DNA of 12,848 nucleotides from assembly GCA_043801935.1 (NCBI GenBank), contig JAZDLO010000219.1, positions 1-12,848 on the forward strand, given 5' to 3'. Shown here one piece after another: positions 1 to 5,811 of the stretch; position 1 is the first letter of the stretch; each line of letters starts with the position of its first letter. A program made the translations under genes and the position numbers. The notes beneath the pieces were generated by a model. It had not been told where the DNA came from. It worked only from the letters and a program-made list of their open reading frames with translations, and did not search any database. This DNA comes from JAZDLO01 sp043801935 (GTDB lineage: Bacteria; Actinomycetota; Thermoleophilia; RBG-16-64-13).

Positions 1-312
1 GAAAGCCGGCAAGACGATCCGGTTCGGGATGATCATGTGCTCGAGATCGATGAAGGCTATGACGATCATCACCGCGATGAACGCCCAGGCAAGTAGCAGG
101 CGCCACGTGAGGCCGAACTGCAGCTGCGCAAGAAGGAATCCCAGACCGTTGAGCGCCATCACCAGCCAACGACGTGAACGGCTCTCGGGAGGGCCCACCT
201 CTTTGTTGAGACGGGGCACCCGGTCGATGGCCACGTTGAGCAGCCAGCCCGCCGCCAGCCCCAGCAGAAACGACCCTATCGACACTCCAGTGACGGCGAG
301 AGCCGAACTCAA
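1..312 (-). CDS. Type IV prepilin peptidase (A24 family), N-terminal 104 residues, cut by window edge
   Basis: Membrane aspartic protease that removes the leader peptide of type IV pilins or pseudopilins. The visible residues show an N-terminal membrane segment with the family pattern GSFLLGLAAGWLLNVAIDRVP (written here as G13-S-F and N26-V-A-I-D-R-V-P33), two further hydrophobic stretches (about 50-66 and 70-88), and then F-I-D89-L-E-H-M-I-I-P96-N. This last motif is the hallmark of the first catalytic aspartate (D89) in the family. The second catalytic motif (GxGD) would lie beyond the left edge. The zinc-type cysteine pairs found in the cytoplasmic loop of many homologues are absent; the loop (34-48) is short. 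I chose a TTG start at 312 because it overlaps the stop of the upstream response regulator by 4 bp (TTGA); GTG at 285 is the alternative. The gene is probably co-transcribed with the kinase and regulator. Family assignment is firm; the start is uncertain. Confidence 0.83.
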   Translation of the reverse strand, partial: MSSALAVTGVSIGSFLLGLAAGWLLNVAIDRVPRLNKEVGPPESRSRRWLVMALNGLGFLLAQLQFGLTWRLLLAWAFIAVMIVIAFIDLEHMIIPNRIVLPAF

Positions 313-1067
313 AGAACTGCTGACCTCGGCGCGGCCGGTCCCGACCTTCCGTGCCCGGGGACCGTGCCCTCCCTCGGAGCCGGACGTGGGCACACCAGAC
401 CGTGGTTTATCGCAAAGGCCGCTGCCTCGGTCCGGTTATGAACTCCCAGCTTCGAGAAGATGCCGGTGACGTGGTACTTCACGGTCTTGGTGGTGATGTA
501 GAGCGCGCGGGCCATGTTGGCATTGCTCTTGCCCTGAGCGACCAAGCCCAGGACCTCCAGTTCTCGCTGGGTAAGGCCGTGCGCTGGAGCCGCCGGCGAG
601 ACGGGGGCCGATTCGCTTCGGGCGATCGCGCCAGCCAGTCGAATGCCCCCCATCAGAACGGAGCCGCTTGCGACCTGCCTCACGATGGAAGCCAGATCGG
701 CGGGTCGGACGAATTTTGGCACATAGGCTGCCGCACCGCGCTGCATGACCTCGAGGGCGATCTCCGGATCCTCGTCCACGGTGAGGATGACGACCGGCAG
801 ATCGGGCCATCGCTCGGTCACCACGTCGAGACATCCCAGCCCATCAAGGCGCGGCATGTGGATATCCAAGAGAAGTACGTCCACCAACTCCTTCTCCAGC
901 AGATCGATCGCAGCCAGGCCGTCCGCCGCCTCACCGACCACTTGGATCTCATCCGCCAGGCCCAGAGCATTGCGGATGCCCGAGCGGACCAGCGCATGGT
1001 CGTCGACCACCGCCACCCGGATAGGGTTCTGGGGCTCAGCGCCCACGTGGTCGTCGGAGAGGGACAT
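309..1067 (-). CDS. NarL/LuxR-family response regulator
   Basis: Cytoplasmic DNA-binding partner of the kinase encoded just upstream. Counting from the ATG at 1067 (252 residues), the receiver domain spans about 15-130, with acidic pair D22-D23, phospho-acceptor D68 in LLLDIHMP, T96 and K118. A linker rich in Ala/Pro/Ser follows, then a LuxR-type helix-turn-helix at about 165-220 (LTQRELEVLGLVAQGKSNANMA and TTKTVKYHVTGIFSKLGV segments). The ATG was chosen because GAGGTG sits 6 nt upstream of it; a GTG three codons earlier (1076) is possible. The 5' end overlaps the kinase gene by about 32 bp, implying translational coupling. After the helix-turn-helix the protein has a tail of about 28 residues rich in Pro, Arg and Gly that most relatives lack; it ends overlapping the prepilin peptidase start. 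Family is certain; its target genes are inferred to include the pilus gene downstream. Confidence 0.95.
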   Translation of the reverse strand: MSLSDDHVGAEPQNPIRVAVVDDHALVRSGIRNALGLADEIQVVGEAADGLAAIDLLEKELVDVLLLDIHMPRLDGLGCLDVVTERWPDLPVVILTVDEDPEIALEVMQRGAAAYVPKFVRPADLASIVRQVASGSVLMGGIRLAGAIARSESAPVSPAAPAHGLTQRELEVLGLVAQGKSNANMARALYITTKTVKYHVTGIFSKLGVHNRTEAAAFAINHGLVCPRPAPREGTVPGHGRSGPAAPRSAVL

Positions 1068-2115
1068 TCTTCTCACCTCGATAGCTCGGTACGTGTACGA
1101 CTACACTGGTGCCCTCACCAGGAGTGCTGCGAATCACCACTCGACCGCCAAGGTAGCCGGCCCGTTCTCTCATCCCCCGCAGCCCAAAGTGACCGTTGCC
1201 CTTGCCATTGCCGTTGCCATTGCGGTGGTCTTCGGGCCGAAACCCCTTGCCGTTGTCACGGACGATAAGGTCCACGCCTCCCTTACCGGCCCGCGCCCAG
1301 ACACGCGCGGCTGTGGCCTCCGAATGGCGCTCGATGTTCGCGAGCGCTTCCTGGGTGGTCCGGTAGATGCAGATGCGCATGGAGTCACTGTGGGCCGCGA
1401 AGTCGCCCTCGAGCTCCGCCACGCAAGACACGCCCGACCGTGACTCAAAGCTATCCACAAGCTGGCGGAGGCTGGAGTTGAACTCGGCGGGACCCAGGGC
1501 GGGTGGGCGGAGATTGCCGACCATCGAGCGGGCTTCCTCCACCAGGAACCCGATCGGCCGCCTCAATCGCTCGACCTGGGCTTGGATCTCAGGCGTGGTG
1601 TCGGCGGTGAGCGACTCCAAGACCTCCGTTTCCATGTAGGCAGCCGCCGCATACTGGGCTATGCCATCGTGTATGTCTTGGCCGGTGCGCCGACGCTCCC
1701 GCTCCATAGCCCGTATCGCTCTGGCGCCCAGTCCCTGGGTTAGGCTCAGGCTGCCACCCCTCTCGGAAACCCAGCCGACCAGCCAGGCCATGGCCAGGAG
1801 AAAAACCACCCACACGGCGAGTGTAGCTATCTTCTCGCTGGACACAGCCGGATCGGGAACGAGATAGCCCAGACCCCAGGCAGCCGAGGGGGCGACGGCG
1901 ACGATCGCCGCGAAAGCGGCCAGAAGGACCCCCATCTTCCGCCCCAGAACCACACTGATGGTCGCCACGGGAAGATAGAAGAAGTAGAGAAGATTGGCGC
2001 GGTTGCCGCCATACGCGTGCATACCCCAAGCGCCCAGCGCTATTGCAGCCGCCGTGGCCGCGATTAGGCTGCGCGGACCGGCTTGAAACCGTCTTCCTCG
2101 CGAGACTCTTGACAT
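1036..2115 (-). CDS. Membrane sensor histidine kinase, HisKA_3 (NarL-partner) type
   Basis: Sensor of a two-component system, 359 residues. The N-terminal part has about three to four hydrophobic segments (roughly 15-36, 41-58, 61-85, 95-117) with little periplasmic sequence, so the signal is probably sensed in or at the membrane. The dimerisation and phospho-acceptor helix carries H149 in GQDIHDGIAQ. The HATPase domain has the N-box around E256-ALAN260-IERH, the G1 box DNGKGF (287-292) and the G2-like GLRGMRERAG (311-320). Between G1 and G2, in the ATP lid, lies an Asn-Gly repeat (N299 to G308) encoded by a tandem hexanucleotide. The ATG at 2115 has GAGGG about 7 nt upstream. The gene overlaps the regulator gene that follows, so the two form a cognate pair. 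The signal is unknown. Confidence 0.94.
   Translation of the reverse strand: MSRVSRGRRFQAGPRSLIAATAAAIALGAWGMHAYGGNRANLLYFFYLPVATISVVLGRKMGVLLAAFAAIVAVAPSAAWGLGYLVPDPAVSSEKIATLAVWVVFLLAMAWLVGWVSERGGSLSLTQGLGARAIRAMERERRRTGQDIHDGIAQYAAAAYMETEVLESLTADTTPEIQAQVERLRRPIGFLVEEARSMVGNLRPPALGPAEFNSSLRQLVDSFESRSGVSCVAELEGDFAAHSDSMRICIYRTTQEALANIERHSEATAARVWARAGKGGVDLIVRDNGKGFRPEDHRNGNGNGKGNGHFGLRGMRERAGYLGGRVVIRSTPGEGTSVVVHVPSYRGEKNVPLRRPRGR
1195..1224. repeat. Tandem hexanucleotide repeat (five NTTGCC-like units)
   Basis: On the plus strand the units are GTTGCC, CTTGCC, ATTGCC, GTTGCC and ATTGCG, back to back. Read on the coding (minus) strand they give GGCAAN units that encode the Asn-Gly/Lys-Gly run in the ATP lid of the sensor kinase. 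A 6-bp unit keeps frame when copy number changes, so the length of this lid could vary between strains. Confidence 0.8.
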
Positions 2116-2156
2116 CTGTTTCCCTCAAGGGCACGTGTGGGGATCTCTCCGTTCGT

Positions 2157-2184
2157 ATTCTTGTATCGTCCATTTTCCGGTCAA
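2157..2184 (-). promoter_or_regulatory. Possible sigma70-type promoter for the kinase-regulator-prepilin peptidase unit
   Basis: On the minus strand TTGACC (2184-2179) is followed after 16 nt by AAGAAT (2162-2157), lying about 40 nt upstream of the kinase ATG. The -35 element is good and the -10 is weak (4 of 6). This is a match by eye in the 92-bp gap between the glycosyltransferase stop and the kinase start; no other candidate stood out. Confidence 0.3.
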
Positions 2185-2207
2185 AGATTAGTCACGCGTC
2201 GCCGCTC

Positions 2208-2990
2208 CTACTCCTCGCGTCGCCGTTCCTGCTTCATGCGCCTCCGCGCCCGACGGGTGACTCGGATGAAACTCACGAAGTGCATCCAGGGTTTGATATG
2301 GCTGGTCTCGGTCCCGTAGATGGTCTTGATAGGCACCCAGGCCAGCCTGTAGCCCCGGCCCACGCAGATGGCGATCTCCTCTACCTCGAAGGCGAAACCC
2401 TCTTCGGGGCTGGCGAGCGCCGCTTGGGCGAGGCGGCGGCTGCTCAGACGATAGCCGCACTGGTTGTCCGGGATCGTCTCGCGCAACGCCCAGGAGAACA
2501 GCAGGCGACTCACGCCGTTGGTGAACCGACGGATAGGGGGCATGCTGCGGTAGTCCCGCGCGCCGACGACGAGATCGGCGCCGGTCTGGGCCCACATCTC
2601 CAGGAAAGCGGGGACCTCGGCCGGGTCGTGCTGGCCGTCGCCGTCGAGGGTGAGGATGGCCTCCCACCCACCGGCGGGCGCCGACCCCTCGGCCACCGTT
2701 CCCGCCGCCGCCTGGCCGCCAACTGCCGGCGGGCCCGGGCCCCGTGATCCCCCTTCGCCCAGCGCCTCCCGGAAGCCGGCCTTGAGCGCCGCACCCTTGC
2801 CGCGATTCGGCTCGAGGCGCAGCACGCGCGCGCCGGCCGTCCGAGCCACCTCTCCCGTGCCGTCACCGGAGCCGTCGTCAACGACGAGCACCGGCAGGCC
2901 CAGGCGGATCAGCCCCTCGACAACGGCGGCGATCCGAGGGGCTTCGTTGTGAGCCGGTACGACGACAAGCACCTGGGGATCGCCGGCCAT
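2208..2990 (-). CDS. Family 2 glycosyltransferase (dolichol-phosphate-mannose synthase-like)
   Basis: Transfers a sugar from a nucleotide-sugar or similar donor, probably to a lipid carrier or envelope glycan; donor and acceptor cannot be told. The 260-residue protein shows the GT-A fold order: VVVPAHNEAPRI (9-20), VLVVDDGSGDGT (34-45), NRGKGAALKAGF (62-73), the metal-binding DxD in LTLDGDGQHDP (D116, D118), then PDNQCGYRL (174-182) and a basic C-terminus (RRARRRMKQERRREE). There is no membrane anchor. A Gly/Ala/Pro-rich insert of about 29 residues (79-108) separates the helix after NRGKGAAL from the DxD strand; this is longer than usual. The ATG at 2990 has GGAGGT 4 nt upstream; the frame stays open 156 bp further upstream but only with low-complexity Arg/Trp-rich sequence that overlaps the dehydrogenase gene. 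It starts 22 bp after the dehydrogenase stop, so co-transcription is likely although no functional link is obvious. Confidence 0.9.
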   Translation of the reverse strand: MAGDPQVLVVVPAHNEAPRIAAVVEGLIRLGLPVLVVDDGSGDGTGEVARTAGARVLRLEPNRGKGAALKAGFREALGEGGSRGPGPPAVGGQAAAGTVAEGSAPAGGWEAILTLDGDGQHDPAEVPAFLEMWAQTGADLVVGARDYRSMPPIRRFTNGVSRLLFSWALRETIPDNQCGYRLSSRRLAQAALASPEEGFAFEVEEIAICVGRGYRLAWVPIKTIYGTETSHIKPWMHFVSFIRVTRRARRRMKQERRREE

Positions 2991-3012
2991 CTCGACCTCC
3001 ACTCGGGCGGGC

Positions 3013-4014
3013 TTAAGCCCCCTGCTCCTGCCCCTGCGCCTGCGCCGGCGACCGCGCCCGCCGCAGCGCGAGCACCACGGCCGCCAGGGCCTCGTCCCGC
3101 TCCACCCCCAACTCCTCCAGTGTCTTGCCGCCCACCTCGGCCTCAAGACCGGAAGCGAGCAGGTCCGCCGTGTCCGGGGGGAAGGTGGTCCAGGTGGCCA
3201 GGTCGCGCAGCATCCCCTCTTTGGTGGCCGTCAGATGAGACACGTGCCCCCGGATCCCTGCCTTTCCGCCGCCCAAGTGGTAAATGAGGTGCGGCCCCAT
3301 CACGGCCCAACGCAGTCCCGGGCCGGAGCAGATGGCCTTGTCGACATCTTCCACCGTGGCCACTCCCGAGCGCACGAGCTCGATCGCCTCTCGCCAGAGC
3401 GCAGCCGCCATGCGGTTGGCGATGTAGCCGGGCACGTCCCGGCTAACCAGCACCGGTTCCTTGCCCACCCCCAGGTAGAACTCACGCGCCTTCTCGAGGG
3501 TCGAGGAGTCGGTCGACTCACCCGGAGCCAGCTCGACCAGCGGGACGATGTGCGGGGGATTGTAGGGATGGGCGGCCAGCGTGCGCCCCGGCAGCCGCGC
3601 ATCCCACTGGATCTGGGTGATGGAGAGTCCCGAAGAGCTGGTGGCGATCAGGGCGTCGTCCGGCGCGGCGCGGCTGACCGCGGCAAACACCCGGCGCTTG
3701 ACAGCCACGTCATCGGTGACACACTCCTGCACCAGCATGACGCCGGCGACCGCCTCCTCCAGGGTTTCGGTCGTGGCCAGGAGGGCGACGCCCCGCTCCG
3801 CCGGTCCGGCCTCGGCCAGCCCTTTGGCGACCAGGAACCGGGCGGCCGCTGCTGCGCGCTCCAGCGCCGCGGCCGCGGCCCCCGGCCTCACGTCGTACAA
3901 CCGCACCGAGTACCCGTGTGCGGCGAACAGACCGGCCCAGCTCGCGCCGGTGTTACCCGCCCCGATGACCGCCAAGGTGTCGGCGACCGCAGTCGTGTCC
4001 TTCTTCTCATCCAT
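3013..4014 (-). CDS. 3-hydroxyacyl-CoA dehydrogenase-family NAD-dependent oxidoreductase
   Basis: NAD-linked dehydrogenase of a 3-hydroxy acid or 3-hydroxyacyl-CoA, 333 residues, cytoplasmic. The Rossmann fold begins at VIGAGNTGASWAG (GxGxxG at G18, G20, G23), with D41 ending strand 2 as expected for NAD preference. The conserved TSSSGLSI (125-132) and the catalytic segment HPYNPP (H149) with E161 follow, then PGYIANRM (195-202). The helical C-terminal domain contains GPGLRWAVMGPHLIYHLGGG (231-250). The single C-terminal domain and the GLRWAVMGP motif resemble the L-carnitine dehydrogenase / lambda-crystallin (gulonate dehydrogenase) branch as much as 3-hydroxybutyryl-CoA dehydrogenase, so the substrate is left open. 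The ATG at 4014 has a purine-rich GGAGGCGGGAG stretch upstream. The tail from about 323 is low complexity (Ala/Gln/Gly). It is divergent from the UbiD decarboxylase, which hints at a shared catabolic role. Confidence 0.9.
   Translation of the reverse strand: MDEKKDTTAVADTLAVIGAGNTGASWAGLFAAHGYSVRLYDVRPGAAAAALERAAAAARFLVAKGLAEAGPAERGVALLATTETLEEAVAGVMLVQECVTDDVAVKRRVFAAVSRAAPDDALIATSSSGLSITQIQWDARLPGRTLAAHPYNPPHIVPLVELAPGESTDSSTLEKAREFYLGVGKEPVLVSRDVPGYIANRMAAALWREAIELVRSGVATVEDVDKAICSGPGLRWAVMGPHLIYHLGGGKAGIRGHVSHLTATKEGMLRDLATWTTFPPDTADLLASGLEAEVGGKTLEELGVERDEALAAVVLALRRARSPAQAQGQEQGA
3021..3046. repeat. Short CCTGCN tandem repeat in the dehydrogenase tail
   Basis: Four copies of CCTGCN (CCTGCT, CCTGCC, CCTGCG, CCTGCG) plus two bases lie at the very 3' end of the dehydrogenase gene, where they encode the Gln/Ala/Gly tail. 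This is simple sequence and probably tolerant of length change. Confidence 0.6.
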
Positions 4015-4230
4015 GAGCTTCTCCCGCCTCCCTCGCCGACGACCCGCCTGCTCTCGCTTATTGACGATGACGTTATTCTAGCTCCTGCGCTCCTCGATCC
4101 GCGCCGGAGAGGGACCCGTGCCTTTTGGGGTGGGTCACCAACTTCGAGAATAGTGCGGCCGTGTCCCGCTAATCAGAACATCAATTCTGATATATTCGCG
4201 TAACGGCCCCTTAAGAGCGAGGAAAATCTC
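4015..4230. promoter_or_regulatory. Divergent promoter region between dehydrogenase and UbiD genes
   Basis: This 216-bp spacer must hold promoters for both divergent genes. On the minus strand TAGAAT (4080-4075) is a good -10 candidate for the dehydrogenase, but no matching -35 is seen. On the plus strand TATATT (4191-4196) is a -10 candidate for ubiD, also without a clear -35, which would suit an activator-dependent promoter. A small GGTG-GGT-CACC palindrome lies at 4129-4139. Confidence 0.4.
4172..4191. promoter_or_regulatory. Operator-like perfect inverted repeat upstream of ubiD
   Basis: ATCAGAA (4172-4178), six bases, then its exact complement TTCTGAT (4185-4191). It is AT-rich compared with its surroundings, ends at the candidate -10 TATATT and lies 40-59 bp before the UbiD start codon. 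The size and symmetry fit a dimeric regulator site (GntR, MarR, LysR or IclR type cannot be told apart). No regulator gene is adjacent to either divergent gene. Confidence 0.5.
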
Positions 4231-5727
4231 ATGGATAGCTCCAAGACAGATACACCACCTGCCGGCCTGACCCGGCCTCAGGCCTCCGACATCACCGACC
4301 TGCGCACGGCGCTCGACTTCCTCGCGGCGATCCCCGGACAGTTGGTGTCGACGAAGGTGGAGGTGGATCCCTATCTGGAGCTGGCCGGTGTGTACCGGCG
4401 GGTAGGGTCGGGAACGCCTACGGCGCCGCCCACCCAGATCGGTCCGGCCATGCTGTTCGATAACGTCAAGGGCTACGACATGGCTGTGGTGGCCGGCATC
4501 CTGGCCAGCCGGGAGCGCACCGCCCTCCTCCTGGGGAGTTCCAAGGAGCGCCTGGCGTTCGACCTTCTCGCCGCCCTCGAACGGCCGGTGCCGCCGGTGG
4601 TCGTCGCCGCCGCCGAGGCCCCCTGCCAGGAAGTGGTCATCAAGGCGCCGCTAGACATGCGAAAGGTCATCCCGGCGATCGTCAACACTAAGAAGGACAC
4701 CGGGGCCTTCTTCAACATGGCCCTACTCCGCGCCGAAGACCCCGAGACCGGCATCTCCGACGTCACCATCCACCGCATGTGTATCCACGGGCCCGACCGC
4801 ATGAGCGTGAGCTTCTCGCCGGGCCGGCACATCGACGCCTTCCGCATGAAGGCTGAAGCGATGGGTATGCCCTTGCCCGTTTCCGTCAGCATCGGTTTCG
4901 ATCCCGCCATCTACGTGGCCACCTCGTTCGAGGCCCCTACCACGCCCCTGGGTCTGGACGAGCTCACGATCGCCGGGGGCCTGCGGAATCGCCCGGTGGA
5001 GCTGGTCGACTGCCTGACTCAGCCGACAAAGGCTATCGCCCGGGCGGAAATAATCCTCGAGGGAGAGTTCCGGCCCGGCGACTACGCCGACGAGGACGCT
5101 TTGACCGGCACCGGGTGGGCGATGCCCGAGTTTCCCGGCTACGTCGGGGGTGCGCAGCCCCATCTGCCCGTTCTCCACGTGACCGCCATCACCCACCGGG
5201 TCGATCCCATCTTCCAAATCCTGGTGGGCCCGGGGGAAGAGCACGTGACTCTGACCGGTCTGCCCACCGAGGCCAGCATCTACCGGCTGATGGAAGATGC
5301 CATGCCCGGTTTCCTCCAGAACGTGTACTGTCACCCAGCCGGGGGAGGCAAGTATCTCGCCATCCTGCAGGTGAAGAAGCGCAGGCTCAGCGACGAGGGT
5401 CGGCAGCGCCAAGCGGCGCTCGTCGCGTTCACCGCGTTCTCAGAACTGAAGCACGTTATCCTGGTGGACGACGATGTCGACCTCTACGACTCCGGCGACG
5501 TGATGTGGGCCATGACCACCCGTTACCAGGGCGATATCAGCACCATCTTCCTACCGGGCGTACGCTGCCACACGCTCGACCCGTCGGCCACTCCCGAGTT
5601 CAACCCGATGTTGCGCGACAGCGGCATCTCCTGCAAGACCATCTTCGACTGCACGGTGCCTTTCGTTCTGCAGGAGCGCTTTGAGCGCTCGCAGTTCGTG
5701 GATGTAGATCTGGAGAAGTACTTCTAG
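4231..5727 (+). CDS. UbiD-family (prenylated-FMN dependent) decarboxylase
   Basis: Reversible decarboxylase of an aromatic, heteroaromatic or alpha,beta-unsaturated acid, 498 residues, which is normal for the family. Recognisable segments are KKDTGAFFNMALLRAEDPETG (154-174), the cofactor/metal segment D177-VTIH-R182-MCIHGPDRM with H200 in SPGRHIDAF, GLDELTIAGGLRNRPVEL (241-258, E244 a likely metal ligand), AEIILEGEF (272-280), MPEFPGYVGG (298-307) with E300 as probable catalytic acid, and HVILVDDDVDLYD (408-420). The MPEFPGY form suggests the phenolic-acid decarboxylase side of the family (vanillate, gallate or hydroxybenzoate type) rather than ubiquinone synthesis, but the substrate is inferred. 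No ubiX-like flavin prenyltransferase is in the window, so the cofactor must come from elsewhere. The ATG has AGGAAA 7 nt upstream. It is divergent from the dehydrogenase and convergent with the transporter gene. Confidence 0.92.
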   Translation: MDSSKTDTPPAGLTRPQASDITDLRTALDFLAAIPGQLVSTKVEVDPYLELAGVYRRVGSGTPTAPPTQIGPAMLFDNVKGYDMAVVAGILASRERTALLLGSSKERLAFDLLAALERPVPPVVVAAAEAPCQEVVIKAPLDMRKVIPAIVNTKKDTGAFFNMALLRAEDPETGISDVTIHRMCIHGPDRMSVSFSPGRHIDAFRMKAEAMGMPLPVSVSIGFDPAIYVATSFEAPTTPLGLDELTIAGGLRNRPVELVDCLTQPTKAIARAEIILEGEFRPGDYADEDALTGTGWAMPEFPGYVGGAQPHLPVLHVTAITHRVDPIFQILVGPGEEHVTLTGLPTEASIYRLMEDAMPGFLQNVYCHPAGGGKYLAILQVKKRRLSDEGRQRQAALVAFTAFSELKHVILVDDDVDLYDSGDVMWAMTTRYQGDISTIFLPGVRCHTLDPSATPEFNPMLRDSGISCKTIFDCTVPFVLQERFERSQFVDVDLEKYF

Positions 5728-5770
5728 CAGGACGTGCGCCTCGTGCCTGGCGCCCGGCCCCCAGCCGTAG

Positions 5771-5795
5771 CAGCCCGAACTCGGGGGCAGGGCTG
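5771..5795. terminator. Possible weak bidirectional hairpin between convergent genes
   Basis: In the 84-bp gap between the converging ubiD and transporter genes, CAGCCC (5771-5776) can pair with GGGCTG (5790-5795), and an alternative CCCG-aact-CGGG hairpin lies inside. There is no T-tract on either side, so this is only a weak terminator candidate. Confidence 0.22.
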
Positions 5796-5811
5796 GACTG
5801 CCTCGCTGCCG

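Noticed and set aside
29..469. A plus-strand open frame at the left edge.
   Set aside because: Its product is low-complexity Arg/Ser/Pro sequence, while the opposite strand encodes clear prepilin peptidase and response regulator sequence.
351..1268. A 305-codon open frame on the plus strand opposite the first response regulator and the end of the kinase gene.
   Set aside because: The minus strand codes convincingly for a receiver/LuxR protein and a kinase here. The plus-strand product is rich in Arg, His, Asp and Gln with no domain pattern, typical of an antisense shadow in GC-rich DNA.
2991..3146. A longer N-terminus for the glycosyltransferase, adding 52 residues.
   Set aside because: The extra part is Arg/Trp/Gly-rich and lies over the dehydrogenase 3' end; the ATG at 2990 has a good ribosome site and begins right before the first conserved strand.
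3235..4203. A 322-codon open frame on the plus strand opposite the dehydrogenase gene.
   Set aside because: It mirrors the dehydrogenase codons, shows no motif, and crosses the dehydrogenase promoter region and the inverted repeat.
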